Assembly: GCF_016117655.1 (NCBI RefSeq)
Contig: NZ_CP064936.1
Span: forward strand, 992,001-1,056,000
Direction of reading: 5' to 3'
DNA length: 64,000 nt
DNA from: Treponema peruense
Lineage (GTDB): Bacteria; Spirochaetota; Spirochaetia; Treponematales; Treponemataceae
Under the pieces are notes generated by a model. That model did not search any database and was not told the origin of the DNA. It was given only the letters and a program-made list of their open reading frames with translations. The position numbers and the translations under genes were made by a program. This document shows, one piece after another, positions 9,001 to 20,951 of this stretch (position 1 is its first letter; every line of letters starts with the position of its first letter).

Positions 9001-10672
9001 CAAGTTTTCCCGGAAGTGTGTCAATCAGTTCAAGCGACCATGTGTATCCTTCTACATCATCGTCATTCTGGTTTTTATCCCATGCGATTTCAAAAGTGTT
9101 GGATTCCAAAAATCCAAGATCATCAAAAATCTGTTTTTTGAGTTTTACTTTTTCAGGGGGAGTTGTGTCATATACGTATGTAAAAACAGCAGGTTTTGAC
9201 CAGTTTCCCGCATAGTCAGTTTGTGCAGCCTTGAAGTACCATGTACCGTCTTTGTCCGCAGATACATTTATTTTTGACCTGTCCTTCAAAACCAAAATTG
9301 TTTTTTCCGGATTTACAGAAGAGTCCTGCGACCATGACCATGAAAAACCTTTTATACCAGAAGGATCTTCTGTGCCAAGAATTTCAAGTTCTATATCCGG
9401 TTTTGCAGATTTTTCACCGTCACTGAATCCCAATCCGCTTAGTGATGGTGAAGGTGAACTTGTATCCTGTTTTAATATTTCTATTACGCCTGTTTTTCCT
9501 GTTTTATGCTCCCATATAAAAGAAATTTTTTTATCATTGACAGGGCAGGGAAGTATTGCTCCGTCAGTCGAAAGAATATTTTCTTCGTTCCATATAAGTC
9601 CCTGCAGTACAGACATTCTTGCACCGCCTTCTGAACTTCCGGCTCTGAACCATAGTGCATGAATTTTATTGTCCGATTCAAAAAGAACAGGACGCGACAT
9701 TCTTCCTGTTTCTGAATTTATTTTTTCCGGAACAGAAACAATAGTTCCGTCAGATTTTATTTTTGCAGTAAAAATATCTGTTGTTCCAGGAGAAGAAAAG
9801 CTGGATCTTTCCCATGCCAGATAAATGTTTCCGCCTGAATATAAAAGAAAAGGAGCCTGATTGTTGTAGTTGTAGAATTTGTTTCCGTTTTCTACAGACT
9901 CTTCTGATGTAACTATTTTCGGGACAGACCAGTTTTTTCCGAAATTTTTTGTTTCCATTGCGAAAAGCTGGAAAGAAATCAAATTGTCTTTTGTGTATTG
10001 TGCCTGGTATACAAGAGTGTCGCCGCTTTCTGTTGCCGTCAGAACTGGAGCAATCGGATTAAAAAATCCATCGCCTTCTGCTGGAAGTAAAACAGGCTTT
10101 GACCATTTTACTCCATCTTTTGACGTTGTGTAAAAAATAGAAAACTGGTCTTCCTTCGCTGCAGAAATAAAAATATAAAATCCCCCGGAAGCAGAAACAT
10201 AAACTTTTGGAATTAGAAAACTTCCGTAGTCCGGCAATGTGTTTTTGATTACTTCTTTTTTTGCCTGACTGAAATCTTTTTTTGAAGACCATATCTCCAG
10301 TGAACCGTCATCGCCGCTTGCTGCCAGAACAGTTGTTCCGGATTTGTTTGCCGCTGCAGAATAAATAAGCGGAACGTTTTCATTGTATTTGAAAGGACCT
10401 GCAATGTGTTCGTAAAGAATCCATTCCTGATCTTCGTATTTTTGTTTTAAGGAAATGTATATGCTGTTTTCATCATTTTCCTGCCAGAAAACGTATGATG
10501 CTTTTTTTTCGTTTATTTCTGTATTCAAAGAAAACGGGTAGGAGCAGTTTAATTTTGTGTCAGAAAAAATTTCACTTTTGTCAAAATAGTATTGAATTGA
10601 ATTTTGCGCCGTTGAATAAAAAAATAAAGAGACCAGAACTGACAGAATAATTTTTTTTATGCACCGCATCAT
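6056..10672 (-). CDS. Large membrane SpoIIE-type (PP2C) phosphatase with extracytoplasmic propeller-like region
   Basis: This 1538-residue protein begins with a signal peptide. Next comes a long secreted part with Asp-box-like motifs (TSKDGVKWS and TKNFGKNWS), typical of sialidase/BNR propellers, then Ig/Fn3-like segments (YDTTPPEKV) and an IPT-like segment. A membrane helix near 774-795, a short basic loop, a second helix near 837-860, about 240 extracytoplasmic residues and a third helix near 1100-1122 follow. It ends with HAMP (VKPIKKL...DEIGRLGDTINEM) and a PP2C/SpoIIE domain from about 1190 with SGDYFD, DVSGHGIPAALIM, NAGD and LYTDGIEEA. It should sense something outside the cytoplasm and dephosphorylate a partner inside; the partner is unknown. 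Its ATG overlaps the previous gene's stop. Confidence 0.85.
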   Translation of the reverse strand: MMRCIKKIILSVLVSLFFYSTAQNSIQYYFDKSEIFSDTKLNCSYPFSLNTEINEKKASYVFWQENDENSIYISLKQKYEDQEWILYEHIAGPFKYNENVPLIYSAAANKSGTTVLAASGDDGSLEIWSSKKDFSQAKKEVIKNTLPDYGSFLIPKVYVSASGGFYIFISAAKEDQFSIFYTTSKDGVKWSKPVLLPAEGDGFFNPIAPVLTATESGDTLVYQAQYTKDNLISFQLFAMETKNFGKNWSVPKIVTSEESVENGNKFYNYNNQAPFLLYSGGNIYLAWERSSFSSPGTTDIFTAKIKSDGTIVSVPEKINSETGRMSRPVLFESDNKIHALWFRAGSSEGGARMSVLQGLIWNEENILSTDGAILPCPVNDKKISFIWEHKTGKTGVIEILKQDTSSPSPSLSGLGFSDGEKSAKPDIELEILGTEDPSGIKGFSWSWSQDSSVNPEKTILVLKDRSKINVSADKDGTWYFKAAQTDYAGNWSKPAVFTYVYDTTPPEKVKLKKQIFDDLGFLESNTFEIAWDKNQNDDDVEGYTWSLELIDTLPGKLAHTERHPIKLSFEEAENSVSQFLEKNESVLDKKNPVLPARIISKNPVAKFSNVRNGLYLFSVAAVDFCGNIGQSISAEILLNKYIPVTSITTADAKTDDFGDTKIEIIGNGFLYDGTVTSIILDRDGTEPFDRILKLSSKDYKINSDSRISGIKISGLETGSYRIGLVHSDRGLYFPARERFSVTETGTVKSKLSALPFTGWIFSGTNAKINFSITDAIILIFAALALTAAFAAVKGLTVALKDTRKSRNQTRSILKGDNMIFEKNNKKSGRKLMASSLKSKLVLHTSVLIFSLDTLIFIAFGTYMNRTQERTLTKSLYDRVSVMLDSMCTGAKIYLPQTTSADNLSLTDIVSQSKALAECNFATITGYPEGNDSTSMDAVWATTSEEILLGSGQNLFIPGKTRISSEKISEVAAKCALLNEKAALSAEELSKAITEVTKEGLSLASKNDEASTAKRAELQTIRSKLISKLDLILEEIATEGSGTIPEFSTEKIDPSVHSYIFYRPIIYRQGSSSNYVHGIALMEIETDTLMQRLGDEKKLMLNTGIILMIVAVILSFITTSIIASLIVKPIKKLDSHVAMIRDEKDKEKLKGKEISIRTKDEIGRLGDTINEMTKNLAEAAAQTKNITFGKEVQAKFLPLQTDSAGNSLTTGRLETKGADFFSYYAGADALSGDYFDYKALDATHYAVIKCDVSGHGIPAALIMIEVATLFLNYFKNWSMSNPSQGTNLAPVVGQINDLLESRGFKGRFAAFTLCIIDVESGDCWFCNAGDNLVQIYDSALGKKKTITLQETPAAGMFSTDMINMKGGYKVTKLRLKKDDVLFLYTDGIEEAKRIFRDRSGKPVDSKESGEEMSDERISDIIEAVYKKKEYILHKAHPGNSAEDLKFDFRDCKGSAEDAVMALVSAEKMFRMYTTKEQNDSDIIHADKKIDAFLREHFVQYSELCSAVPEEDKNSAQTAYQGMREDPQYDDLTLVAIKKK

Positions 10673-12795
10673 ATTTGGGCCTCTATTCTTTTTTTAAGTC
10701 TTATAACTTTTGCAGACTGAAGATTGCCGTTGTTTTCAAGAAGGGCAGAGACTTTTATACTGGCCTCAATTATATTTCCGTTTCTGAGATCTTTCAGAGC
10801 AGCCTGGTATATATCTTCATCTTTTGCAGAAAGTGTAACTGCAGAATCAGAACCTGTCCTTAATGCAATTTCGTCAAGGATTCGTGCAGCTTTTTTGCTT
10901 TCTGAATTAAGGCTCTGTGCTTCTTCTGCTTTATCTCTTGCGGCTTCAAGTTTTATTTCATCCCTTCCAGCCTGTTTCAGAAGAGTCTCTGCTTCAATCA
11001 ACAGAAGTTCTGCTTTTTCTGCGGATTTTTTTGAAACAGGACGCGGCCGCAAATTCATTTCAATTTCTGCACGCACAACTGTTTCTGCAAGTCCCGGATA
11101 TTCTGGATTTATTTCCTGCAAATCCATCAAGTCAGAATAAGATTGTCTTGCAGCGGTATCGTTGGCAGAATAATCTGTTTTTACAAGAGTGTCTGCTTTT
11201 GCTTTGAATACTTCGCTGAATGTTCCGGGGGCAGCCAGCCGGTCTATTTTAAGAGACAGAATACCGGCATCTCTGTTTCTTGGATAATATATTTTAATCT
11301 GGTTTATTCTTTTTTTTGCTTCTGTAAGAATCTCACCTGCTTCTTTTTCATTACCGACAGAAATAAGATATTCTGCTTTTTCAAATCCTGCTTTTGCTTC
11401 CGAAAGATTTTTAAGCATTTCCGGAGCCTTCGGATCATAAGATTTTATTTCTCTTCCTTCTTTTATGGCAATCGCAGTGTTTGTAAAATCTTTAAGGCGC
11501 TCCAGTTCCCTGTCTGTTTCAATTTCCGAGTCCACAAGCTTTGACCATAAATTTCTCTGCGTGTCAGCTTCAAAAAGAAAGTCAACTGCTTTTTCAAAAT
11601 TACCGGCATAATATGCAAGTCTGGCAGAATTTTTAAGACTGCGCATGTTTGAAAGAAATACAGGAGTCTGTGTTTTTACAGTTCTGTCTCTTATTGAATC
11701 TATTCTATCACGGACAGATTTCAATATGTCTGCATCGTTGTTCAGTTCGTCATAAATTTGTGAAAAAAGATTTTGTGCCCTGACAATATTTTTTAAAGAT
11801 GATTCCAGATCACCGCCAATATTTTTTTCTGCGGAATTCAATTCAGAAGAAATTTCTTTTTCTGCAATGCTTGCTTTTATAAACTGCTGTTCAGATTTGT
11901 CCTGCAAAGAATCAAGTCTGCTGTTTAATTTCTGCAGTTCAGAAATTGTCCTGTCAATATTTTCCTGCTGTGCAATAAAATTTGCCCGGTAGATATAACC
12001 GTCATTCAGTCTTAATTTTGATTCTTTAAGAACAGCAATGTCCTGCGCAATATTTTCCTTTTCTGCAGGATTTTCTTTCAGTACCTGTCCGGGATGAGAC
12101 TTTGCTTTTTCTTCTGCCGAATCAAGGTTTTCTGAATCAAGAGACAACATTTGTTCTGCTGTCTGCGAATAATACAAACTGACTTCCACCCAAAGGCTGA
12201 TTGCTTTTTTTGTGCATAGATTTTCTACCGCTGTGCAGTTTTTTGAAAATGCATCTGCAAACTTTTTCCACGGATATTTTATTAATGAACTTCTTTCCAG
12301 AACTTTCATTGCCGAAGATTTTTTCCATGCAGCAGAAGTTCTTCCGTATGAAGAAAAATTTTTGGCAGAAGTAACCAGTGCCGCAGAATAAGCGTCACTT
12401 TTTTTTCTCATTGCAGCTACAGAATCAGAAGGCCTTTTTTTTATCTGAACAGTTTCTTTGTCAATAAGCGAAAGCATGTCAATGAATTTTACTGCATCTT
12501 CACATACATAAACCATATTTTCGCTTTCATTGGTTGAACCCGGATTCTGTCCGTTGTCCTGTAAAGAAAAATCCCAAAGAATTTGCGCATTGTTTTTAAT
12601 TTCAAAAACGGCAGCTTTTGCGGCAGAATAATTTTCTTTTTTAAACCAGCCTTTGTCCATTTCCAATAAAGAAACGGCTTTTTCAATATTTTTTTCGGCC
12701 TGGGCAACAGCTTCTTTTTCAGTTACCGAGTAAGAAAAACTGGTAAAAAAAAATGCGAATATTAGTTGAATAAAAAATAATTTCTTTCCAGACAC
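10669..12795 (-). CDS. Secreted coiled-coil/TPR-like protein, unknown function
   Basis: I do not recognise a named family. The 708 residues start with a signal peptide (MSGKKLFFIQLIFAFFFTSFSYS) and continue as charged helix-forming sequence rich in Glu, Lys, Ala and Leu, with TPR-like spacing such as YAGNFEKAVDFLFEADTQ. The protein should therefore be exported. Its stop overlaps the phosphatase start by four bases (ATGA), which predicts coupled translation and a shared pathway, perhaps as partner of the propeller part. It starts at GTG with no clear ribosome site, and its promoter's -10 box ends seven bases before that GTG. Confidence 0.7.
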   Translation of the reverse strand: MSGKKLFFIQLIFAFFFTSFSYSVTEKEAVAQAEKNIEKAVSLLEMDKGWFKKENYSAAKAAVFEIKNNAQILWDFSLQDNGQNPGSTNESENMVYVCEDAVKFIDMLSLIDKETVQIKKRPSDSVAAMRKKSDAYSAALVTSAKNFSSYGRTSAAWKKSSAMKVLERSSLIKYPWKKFADAFSKNCTAVENLCTKKAISLWVEVSLYYSQTAEQMLSLDSENLDSAEEKAKSHPGQVLKENPAEKENIAQDIAVLKESKLRLNDGYIYRANFIAQQENIDRTISELQKLNSRLDSLQDKSEQQFIKASIAEKEISSELNSAEKNIGGDLESSLKNIVRAQNLFSQIYDELNNDADILKSVRDRIDSIRDRTVKTQTPVFLSNMRSLKNSARLAYYAGNFEKAVDFLFEADTQRNLWSKLVDSEIETDRELERLKDFTNTAIAIKEGREIKSYDPKAPEMLKNLSEAKAGFEKAEYLISVGNEKEAGEILTEAKKRINQIKIYYPRNRDAGILSLKIDRLAAPGTFSEVFKAKADTLVKTDYSANDTAARQSYSDLMDLQEINPEYPGLAETVVRAEIEMNLRPRPVSKKSAEKAELLLIEAETLLKQAGRDEIKLEAARDKAEEAQSLNSESKKAARILDEIALRTGSDSAVTLSAKDEDIYQAALKDLRNGNIIEASIKVSALLENNGNLQSAKVIRLKKRIEAQI

Positions 12796-12802
12796 AATTC
12801 TG

Positions 12803-12831
12803 AATATATCAAAAATGTCTAAAAGTTACAA
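12803..12831 (-). promoter_or_regulatory. Promoter directly abutting the coiled-coil gene start
   Basis: On the minus strand TTGTAA (12826-12831), 17 bases, TATATT (12803-12808). The GTG start at 12795 lies where transcription should begin, suggesting a leaderless mRNA. Confidence 0.6.
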
Positions 12832-12909
12832 TTACGACAGCCCTGTAACCTGTATTTTTTTGAACAAGGCTTTTTGTATGTACAGTGAAAAATCTTCTTT
12901 TGTGAAAAA

Positions 12910-14508
12910 TTATTTTTTGCGGCAGAAAATCCTGTAGTTCATCCACGGAAAGATTTTTGTATTTTTTTCCTCGGAAGTAAGCCAGTCTGTCTTGACGGTA
13001 TTGCTTGCCAGTGAATCAAAAACTTTTGTGAAAGAGCTGATTTTGTTTCTGAACAGCATGTCTGTGTAATCAGGAATTTTGCTTTCGTGAATCATCATCG
13101 GCCATTCACCGCTCTGTGCAAGAAGAACTTCCTTTGCACCAAGGCTCAGAAGTCTTGCCTTAAGACTTGATTCTGAAGGAAAGCGGTCTGCCAGGTCAAT
13201 CATTCTTTCCGAAGCTTTTCTTACGTGTCGCAACATCCAGCTGTTTGAATTATCCGAAAGGTCTTCCCCGTAACCGAGTCCGTTTGCCGCACACGGGTAG
13301 GGTTCAATTTTTGGAAGAGAAAACTGGTTTTCAATAAGATTTCTGCACTGTTCCAGTTCAATAACATTGTTTTCGCAGACAAGCCGTATAACTTCTTCAA
13401 ACCATTCGATTCCTTCAAACCATGTCTGTCCAAGAATCTCGGCCGGAATCGTGCATACAAGAACAGGATCTTCCCCGTTCATAAGAGTTTCTGCTTCTGT
13501 AAGTTTTGTCAGTTTTGATTCATAGAATTCTTTTGCGTCTGACTTTGCCTGCCTTAAAGCTTCATCCCTGTCATAAGCCGGCCTGTCATCTTCATCGCAG
13601 CCGTTGGCAAAGTATTTGAATCCGGTCTGAATTCGTGCACCGTTGCTTCCTTTAAAATCAGCAAGTTCGTCCCCTGACAGTTCAAATCCTATGTCATTCT
13701 GTACGCAAAGATACTGCTCTTTATTGCAGAAACCTTCATTTCCGCAAATTTCTTCAGTTGTTTCTGGATCTCGAGCAAAAAGAACCAGAGAATTTTCTGT
13801 CCGTACAGGTGCAAAAATTCCGGTTTCAGGACATTTTTCAGAAAACAGTATGCCTCTTGTGTCTACAATTGAATAGTTGACGCCGTAAGAACGCAGAATT
13901 TTTTCTATTCCCTTTGACCAGCCCATGTACGGAAGCCAGAAACCTTCACCGCCTTCTGAAAAAAAGTGGCGCTGGGAAAAAATACCTGTTTCTACCTGTG
14001 CGTTAAGGGCTTCTGGTAAATCTGCATAGTGGGGAAGAAATGCGTATGTCGCTGCTGTAGGAATTAATTCAATATATCCTTCATCAGAAAATTTTTTGAA
14101 GGCTGCCAGCAGGTTTTGACCGTAAGTTTCTGTAAAATCAGTTTTTGTCTGTGTAATTCTTGAAAGACATTCTTTGGCCTGAATTAAAAGCGGGTCGTCT
14201 TTAAGACGAAGAATTTCCTTTTCGCCAAGTTGAATCTGGCTGTCAAGATGTTCAATATATTCAAGCTGAACCTGCGGATCTTCCAGCAGCGTACAAAGTG
14301 GCGCCGAAATTACAAGACCAATCTTAAAATTAAGGGAATCCTTTTTAAGTCTTTCAAGCATATCAAGAAGAGGAATATATGTATTTGAAATAGCAGAAAA
14401 AAGAATATCGTTCTGTTCCCTGAAATTTTCATCAGAGCAGTTTGTTTCGCTTTTTCTCAGATAACCCTGGTGGGCTTCAATTATAAAAACCAGATTTTTC
14501 TTTGCCAT
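12910..14508 (-). CDS. GH57/DUF1957-type glycoside hydrolase homologue, probably catalytically inactive
   Basis: The 532 residues follow the GH57 branching-enzyme fold: EAHQGYLR near residue 12 (family HLPY region), IELIPTAATYAFLP (147-159), GFWLPYMGWSKGIEKIL (189-205) with NYSIVDTRGI, and TIPAEILGQTWFEG (353-366). In active members the third region reads WLPECAY with the nucleophile Glu, and the fourth has an Asp before AELFG. Here these positions are Tyr and Pro, so hydrolysis or branching is doubtful. It may bind glucans or regulate. The start is the ATG at 14508, preceded by GGGGAG; a longer frame to 14568 has no such site. It follows the DUF4912 gene by 63 bases. The family is secure; loss of activity is inferred from motif comparison by eye. 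Confidence 0.75.
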   Translation of the reverse strand: MAKKNLVFIIEAHQGYLRKSETNCSDENFREQNDILFSAISNTYIPLLDMLERLKKDSLNFKIGLVISAPLCTLLEDPQVQLEYIEHLDSQIQLGEKEILRLKDDPLLIQAKECLSRITQTKTDFTETYGQNLLAAFKKFSDEGYIELIPTAATYAFLPHYADLPEALNAQVETGIFSQRHFFSEGGEGFWLPYMGWSKGIEKILRSYGVNYSIVDTRGILFSEKCPETGIFAPVRTENSLVLFARDPETTEEICGNEGFCNKEQYLCVQNDIGFELSGDELADFKGSNGARIQTGFKYFANGCDEDDRPAYDRDEALRQAKSDAKEFYESKLTKLTEAETLMNGEDPVLVCTIPAEILGQTWFEGIEWFEEVIRLVCENNVIELEQCRNLIENQFSLPKIEPYPCAANGLGYGEDLSDNSNSWMLRHVRKASERMIDLADRFPSESSLKARLLSLGAKEVLLAQSGEWPMMIHESKIPDYTDMLFRNKISSFTKVFDSLASNTVKTDWLTSEEKNTKIFPWMNYRIFCRKK

Positions 14509-14571
14509 TATTAGCTCCCCTAAATCCCATAAAATAGAAAGGTTTGAAACGTAAACTTCAGATAACAAGCC

Positions 14572-15246
14572 CTAGTCAGAAAAAGACTGTCTGTGATTCA
14601 GGTAATGATCGTGAAGCAGACATTTCATTCCGGAAAGCTTTACCAAAGGCTGAATATCCATTTTTTTTCCGGGCTGGCTGTCCTGTACGGTTTCATTTTC
14701 AGCCGGAATTTCAATCTGTTTTGTGCAGGCAAGAATTTCAGGACTTCTGCCGTCAAATAAACAGACAAGCTCAACCTGCATAAAGCGTTTTTTTGATGAT
14801 ACAAGAATATACTGCTCGCCGGTTGTCTCTTTTATATCTATATCAAAAGTGTCATCCTGTTTTTTTGACAAAGGACGATCAAAAAATGAAACATGAAGAA
14901 ACAGACTTTTGAAATCAGGATCAGAAACCAGCTTTTTTTTCTGAAGCGCTTTGACATCCCAGTAGACATAAGCCCAAACGGGATTTCTTAAAATTGCACA
15001 AATTTCTGTTGTGTTATAGGATTCCGGAAGAAAATCAGGAACAGGAGAATCCTCGTCTGTAGTCTGAACATCATTGTTGTCAGACTGTTTGTTTTTTAAT
15101 TCTTCGGCTGTTTCAAGAAGTTCACCAATAATAAAACGGCGGTTCAGATTGTCAGGAATATCAATCCCGTAGTCATCTGCGAGAGTAATTAAGTCAACAG
15201 TGGACATTGACTCAAGATACTGACGGGATAAAAAGTCTTTTTCCAT
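14572..15246 (-). CDS. DUF4912 domain protein
   Basis: This 224-residue cytosolic protein has an N-terminal Rho-N/SAP-like helical part (STVDLITLADDYGI) followed by a DUF4912 domain marked by NPVWAYVYWDV. DUF4912 has no defined activity that I know of; the domain is often encoded next to GH57 proteins, as here. The start is set at the ATG at 15246. A frame running up to 15597 reads into the rRNA promoter region and has low-complexity, improbable protein sequence. There is no evident ribosome site, and a promoter lies only ten bases upstream. It diverges from the rRNA operon. Confidence 0.7.
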   Translation of the reverse strand: MEKDFLSRQYLESMSTVDLITLADDYGIDIPDNLNRRFIIGELLETAEELKNKQSDNNDVQTTDEDSPVPDFLPESYNTTEICAILRNPVWAYVYWDVKALQKKKLVSDPDFKSLFLHVSFFDRPLSKKQDDTFDIDIKETTGEQYILVSSKKRFMQVELVCLFDGRSPEILACTKQIEIPAENETVQDSQPGKKMDIQPLVKLSGMKCLLHDHYLNHRQSFSD

Positions 15247-15256
15247 AATGTTCAAT

Positions 15257-15285
15257 ATAATCGCTAAAATATTGCTTCGTGTCAA
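15257..15285 (-). promoter_or_regulatory. Putative promoter of the DUF4912/GH57 unit
   Basis: On the minus strand TTGACA (15280-15285), 17 bases, GATTAT (15257-15262). The -35 is perfect, the -10 weaker. The leader would be only about three bases. Confidence 0.5.
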
Positions 15286-15466
15286 GCGAGGTTTGCGGCT
15301 GTTGGGTATGAAAATTGTTTTCTTTTTCCCGGATTGAATAATATGTCCTGTTGAATAAATCTGTTGTGATAATTTAAGATTTTCTTCTATTAAAACATAA
15401 ATTTTTAAAGGCGGAAAAGCAAATTTAAGAATTTCAAAAAATTTTAAAAAAAAGAAGAATTTAGTG

Positions 15467-15495
15467 TTGACACAAACAGTGCTGAATGGTAATAT
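15467..15495 (+). promoter_or_regulatory. rRNA operon promoter with A-rich upstream element
   Basis: TTGACA (15467-15472), 17 bases, TAATAT (15490-15495). The roughly 40 bases before it are almost pure A and T in short tracts, like an UP element that binds the RNA polymerase alpha subunit. Confidence 0.85.
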
Positions 15496-15686
15496 CTCAT
15501 TCACCTGCAGCAAACAACGCTGCAACGATGTTTGAGACGACAAGGGAAGGAAACAAAGACAGAATGAGCAGGAAAACTGTTCAGGAAGGTGACGCAAGGA
15601 AAAAGAAAAACCAATTCCATGTCAGTATGAGATGGAGCCGGTTCGTAACAAAATGAGAAATCCCAGGCCTTCGGGCCGAGGAATAA
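15496..15686 (+). other. 16S leader (pre-rRNA)
   Basis: About 190 bases between the rRNA promoter and 16S. It holds a short GGCC-TTCG-GGCC type hairpin at about 15667-15676 just before the mature 5' end. No open reading frame of note is present. It presumably pairs with the spacer after 16S for processing, but I could not define the stem. Confidence 0.6.
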
Positions 15687-17232
<1,546 letters not shown>

Positions 17233-17310
17233 GAGAGAAAGGTAAAGGCACCGGTGTACGGTGCAGTCCTTGAACACGGGTCTTTGTTTCCGGAACCGTC
17301 CTCACGTCGT

Positions 17311-17384
17311 GGGGATTTAGCTCAGTTGGCTAGAGCATCGGCTTTGCAAGCCGAGGGTCAGGGGTTCAAGTCCCCTAATCTCCA
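17311..17384 (+). tRNA. tRNA-Ala (TGC) in the 16S-23S spacer
   Basis: The acceptor GGGGATT/AATCTCC includes the G3:U70 pair that identifies alanine tRNA. The anticodon loop TTTGCAA gives TGC, the T-loop is TTCAAGT and the discriminator is A. CCA is not encoded. It is the only tRNA in the spacer. Confidence 0.97.
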
Positions 17385-17467
17385 TAGAGTTAGTTCTTTG
17401 AAATACAGAGGGAAGGAAACGAAATGAAGGCGCATCGATTGAAAGATAGATGCGGAAGGGTCAATAT

Positions 17468-20410
<2,943 letters not shown>

Positions 20411-20460
20411 ATTGTTCCTTCAAAAATCATTTTGTTTCTTTCTGCGGACAGTGTTCCGCC

Positions 20461-20504
20461 AAGACTTTGCAGCCTGGAAGGGTACTTCCCTGAGGCAAAG
20501 TTTT
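20461..20504 (+). other. Hairpin in the 23S-5S spacer
   Basis: ACTTTGC (20464-20470) pairs with GCAAAGT (20495-20501) around an inner GGAAG/CTTCC stem. It is probably an rRNA processing structure. Confidence 0.5.
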
Positions 20505-20528
20505 CAGCCTCTGATGCGGCTCTTATGA

Positions 20529-20638
20529 TGCCGGTGGCCATGGCGGGGAGGAAATACCCGTTCCCATTCCGAACACGGAAGTCAAGCTCCCCTGCGCCGA
20601 TGATACTGCGAGAGCGGGAAAGTAGGTGGCCGCCGGCT
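20529..20638 (+). rRNA. rrf: 5S ribosomal RNA
   Basis: About 110 bases: terminal helix TGCCGG/CCGGC, loop with CCATTCCGAACACGGAAGT, and GAGAGCGGGAAAGTAGGTGGC. The mature 3' end runs straight into eight T (20638-20645), so the terminal helix or its surroundings probably doubles as the operon terminator. The exact ends are approximate. Confidence 0.95.
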
Positions 20639-20706
20639 TTTTTTTGTTTAAATCATTTCTTTTATAATTTTTTTTCAGAAATTTTACAAAAAAACTTAAA
20701 TTGCTA

Positions 20707-20735
20707 TTGACTAAAAATCTTCTATTGTATATAGT
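20707..20735 (+). promoter_or_regulatory. Promoter of tRNA-Lys
   Basis: TTGACT (20707-20712), 17 bases, TATAGT (20730-20735). Confidence 0.85.
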
Positions 20736-20760
20736 AGTAACACATTCGAAACGAATGGAT

Positions 20761-20833
20761 GGGCTATTAGCTCAGTAGGTAGAGCAACGCCCTTTTAAGG
20801 CGTGGGTCTGCAGTTCGAATCTGCAATAGCTCA
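20761..20833 (+). tRNA. tRNA-Lys (TTT)
   Basis: Acceptor GGGCTAT/ATAGCTC, anticodon loop CTTTTAA (anticodon TTT) on an ACGCC/GGCGT stem, T-arm CTGCA-GTTCGAAT-CTGCA region, discriminator A, CCA not encoded. Confidence 0.96.
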
Positions 20834-20835
20834 GT

Positions 20836-20869
20836 AAGGCAGTCTGTAATTTACAGGCTGCCTTTTTTT
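20836..20869 (+). terminator. Terminator of tRNA-Lys
   Basis: AAGGCAG-T-CTGTAA pairs with TTACAG-G-CTGCCTT, followed by a T-run. Confidence 0.85.
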
Positions 20870-20889
20870 ATGTTTCAAAGTCCAACTGA

Positions 20890-20918
20890 TTGCATTATGA
20901 TTTGTCTAATGATATAAT
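20890..20918 (+). promoter_or_regulatory. Promoter of the SUMF1/phoH unit
   Basis: TTGCAT (20890-20895), 17 bases, TATAAT (20913-20918). Transcription would start near 20925, downstream of an alternative ATG at 20922, which supports the GTG at 20952 as start. Confidence 0.75.
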
Positions 20919-20951
20919 TAATTGTTTAACGCAGTTTATTTGGAGGCTATT

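Noticed and set aside
12796-12909. A terminator for the GH57 unit or the coiled-coil gene in this gap.
   Set aside because: Only T-tracts and a short direct repeat (TTTTTCAC) are seen; no stable stem with a U-run.
15247-15597. Extension of the DUF4912 gene by 117 codons.
   Set aside because: It would read through its own promoter and the rRNA promoter, and the sequence is low-complexity Phe/Lys.
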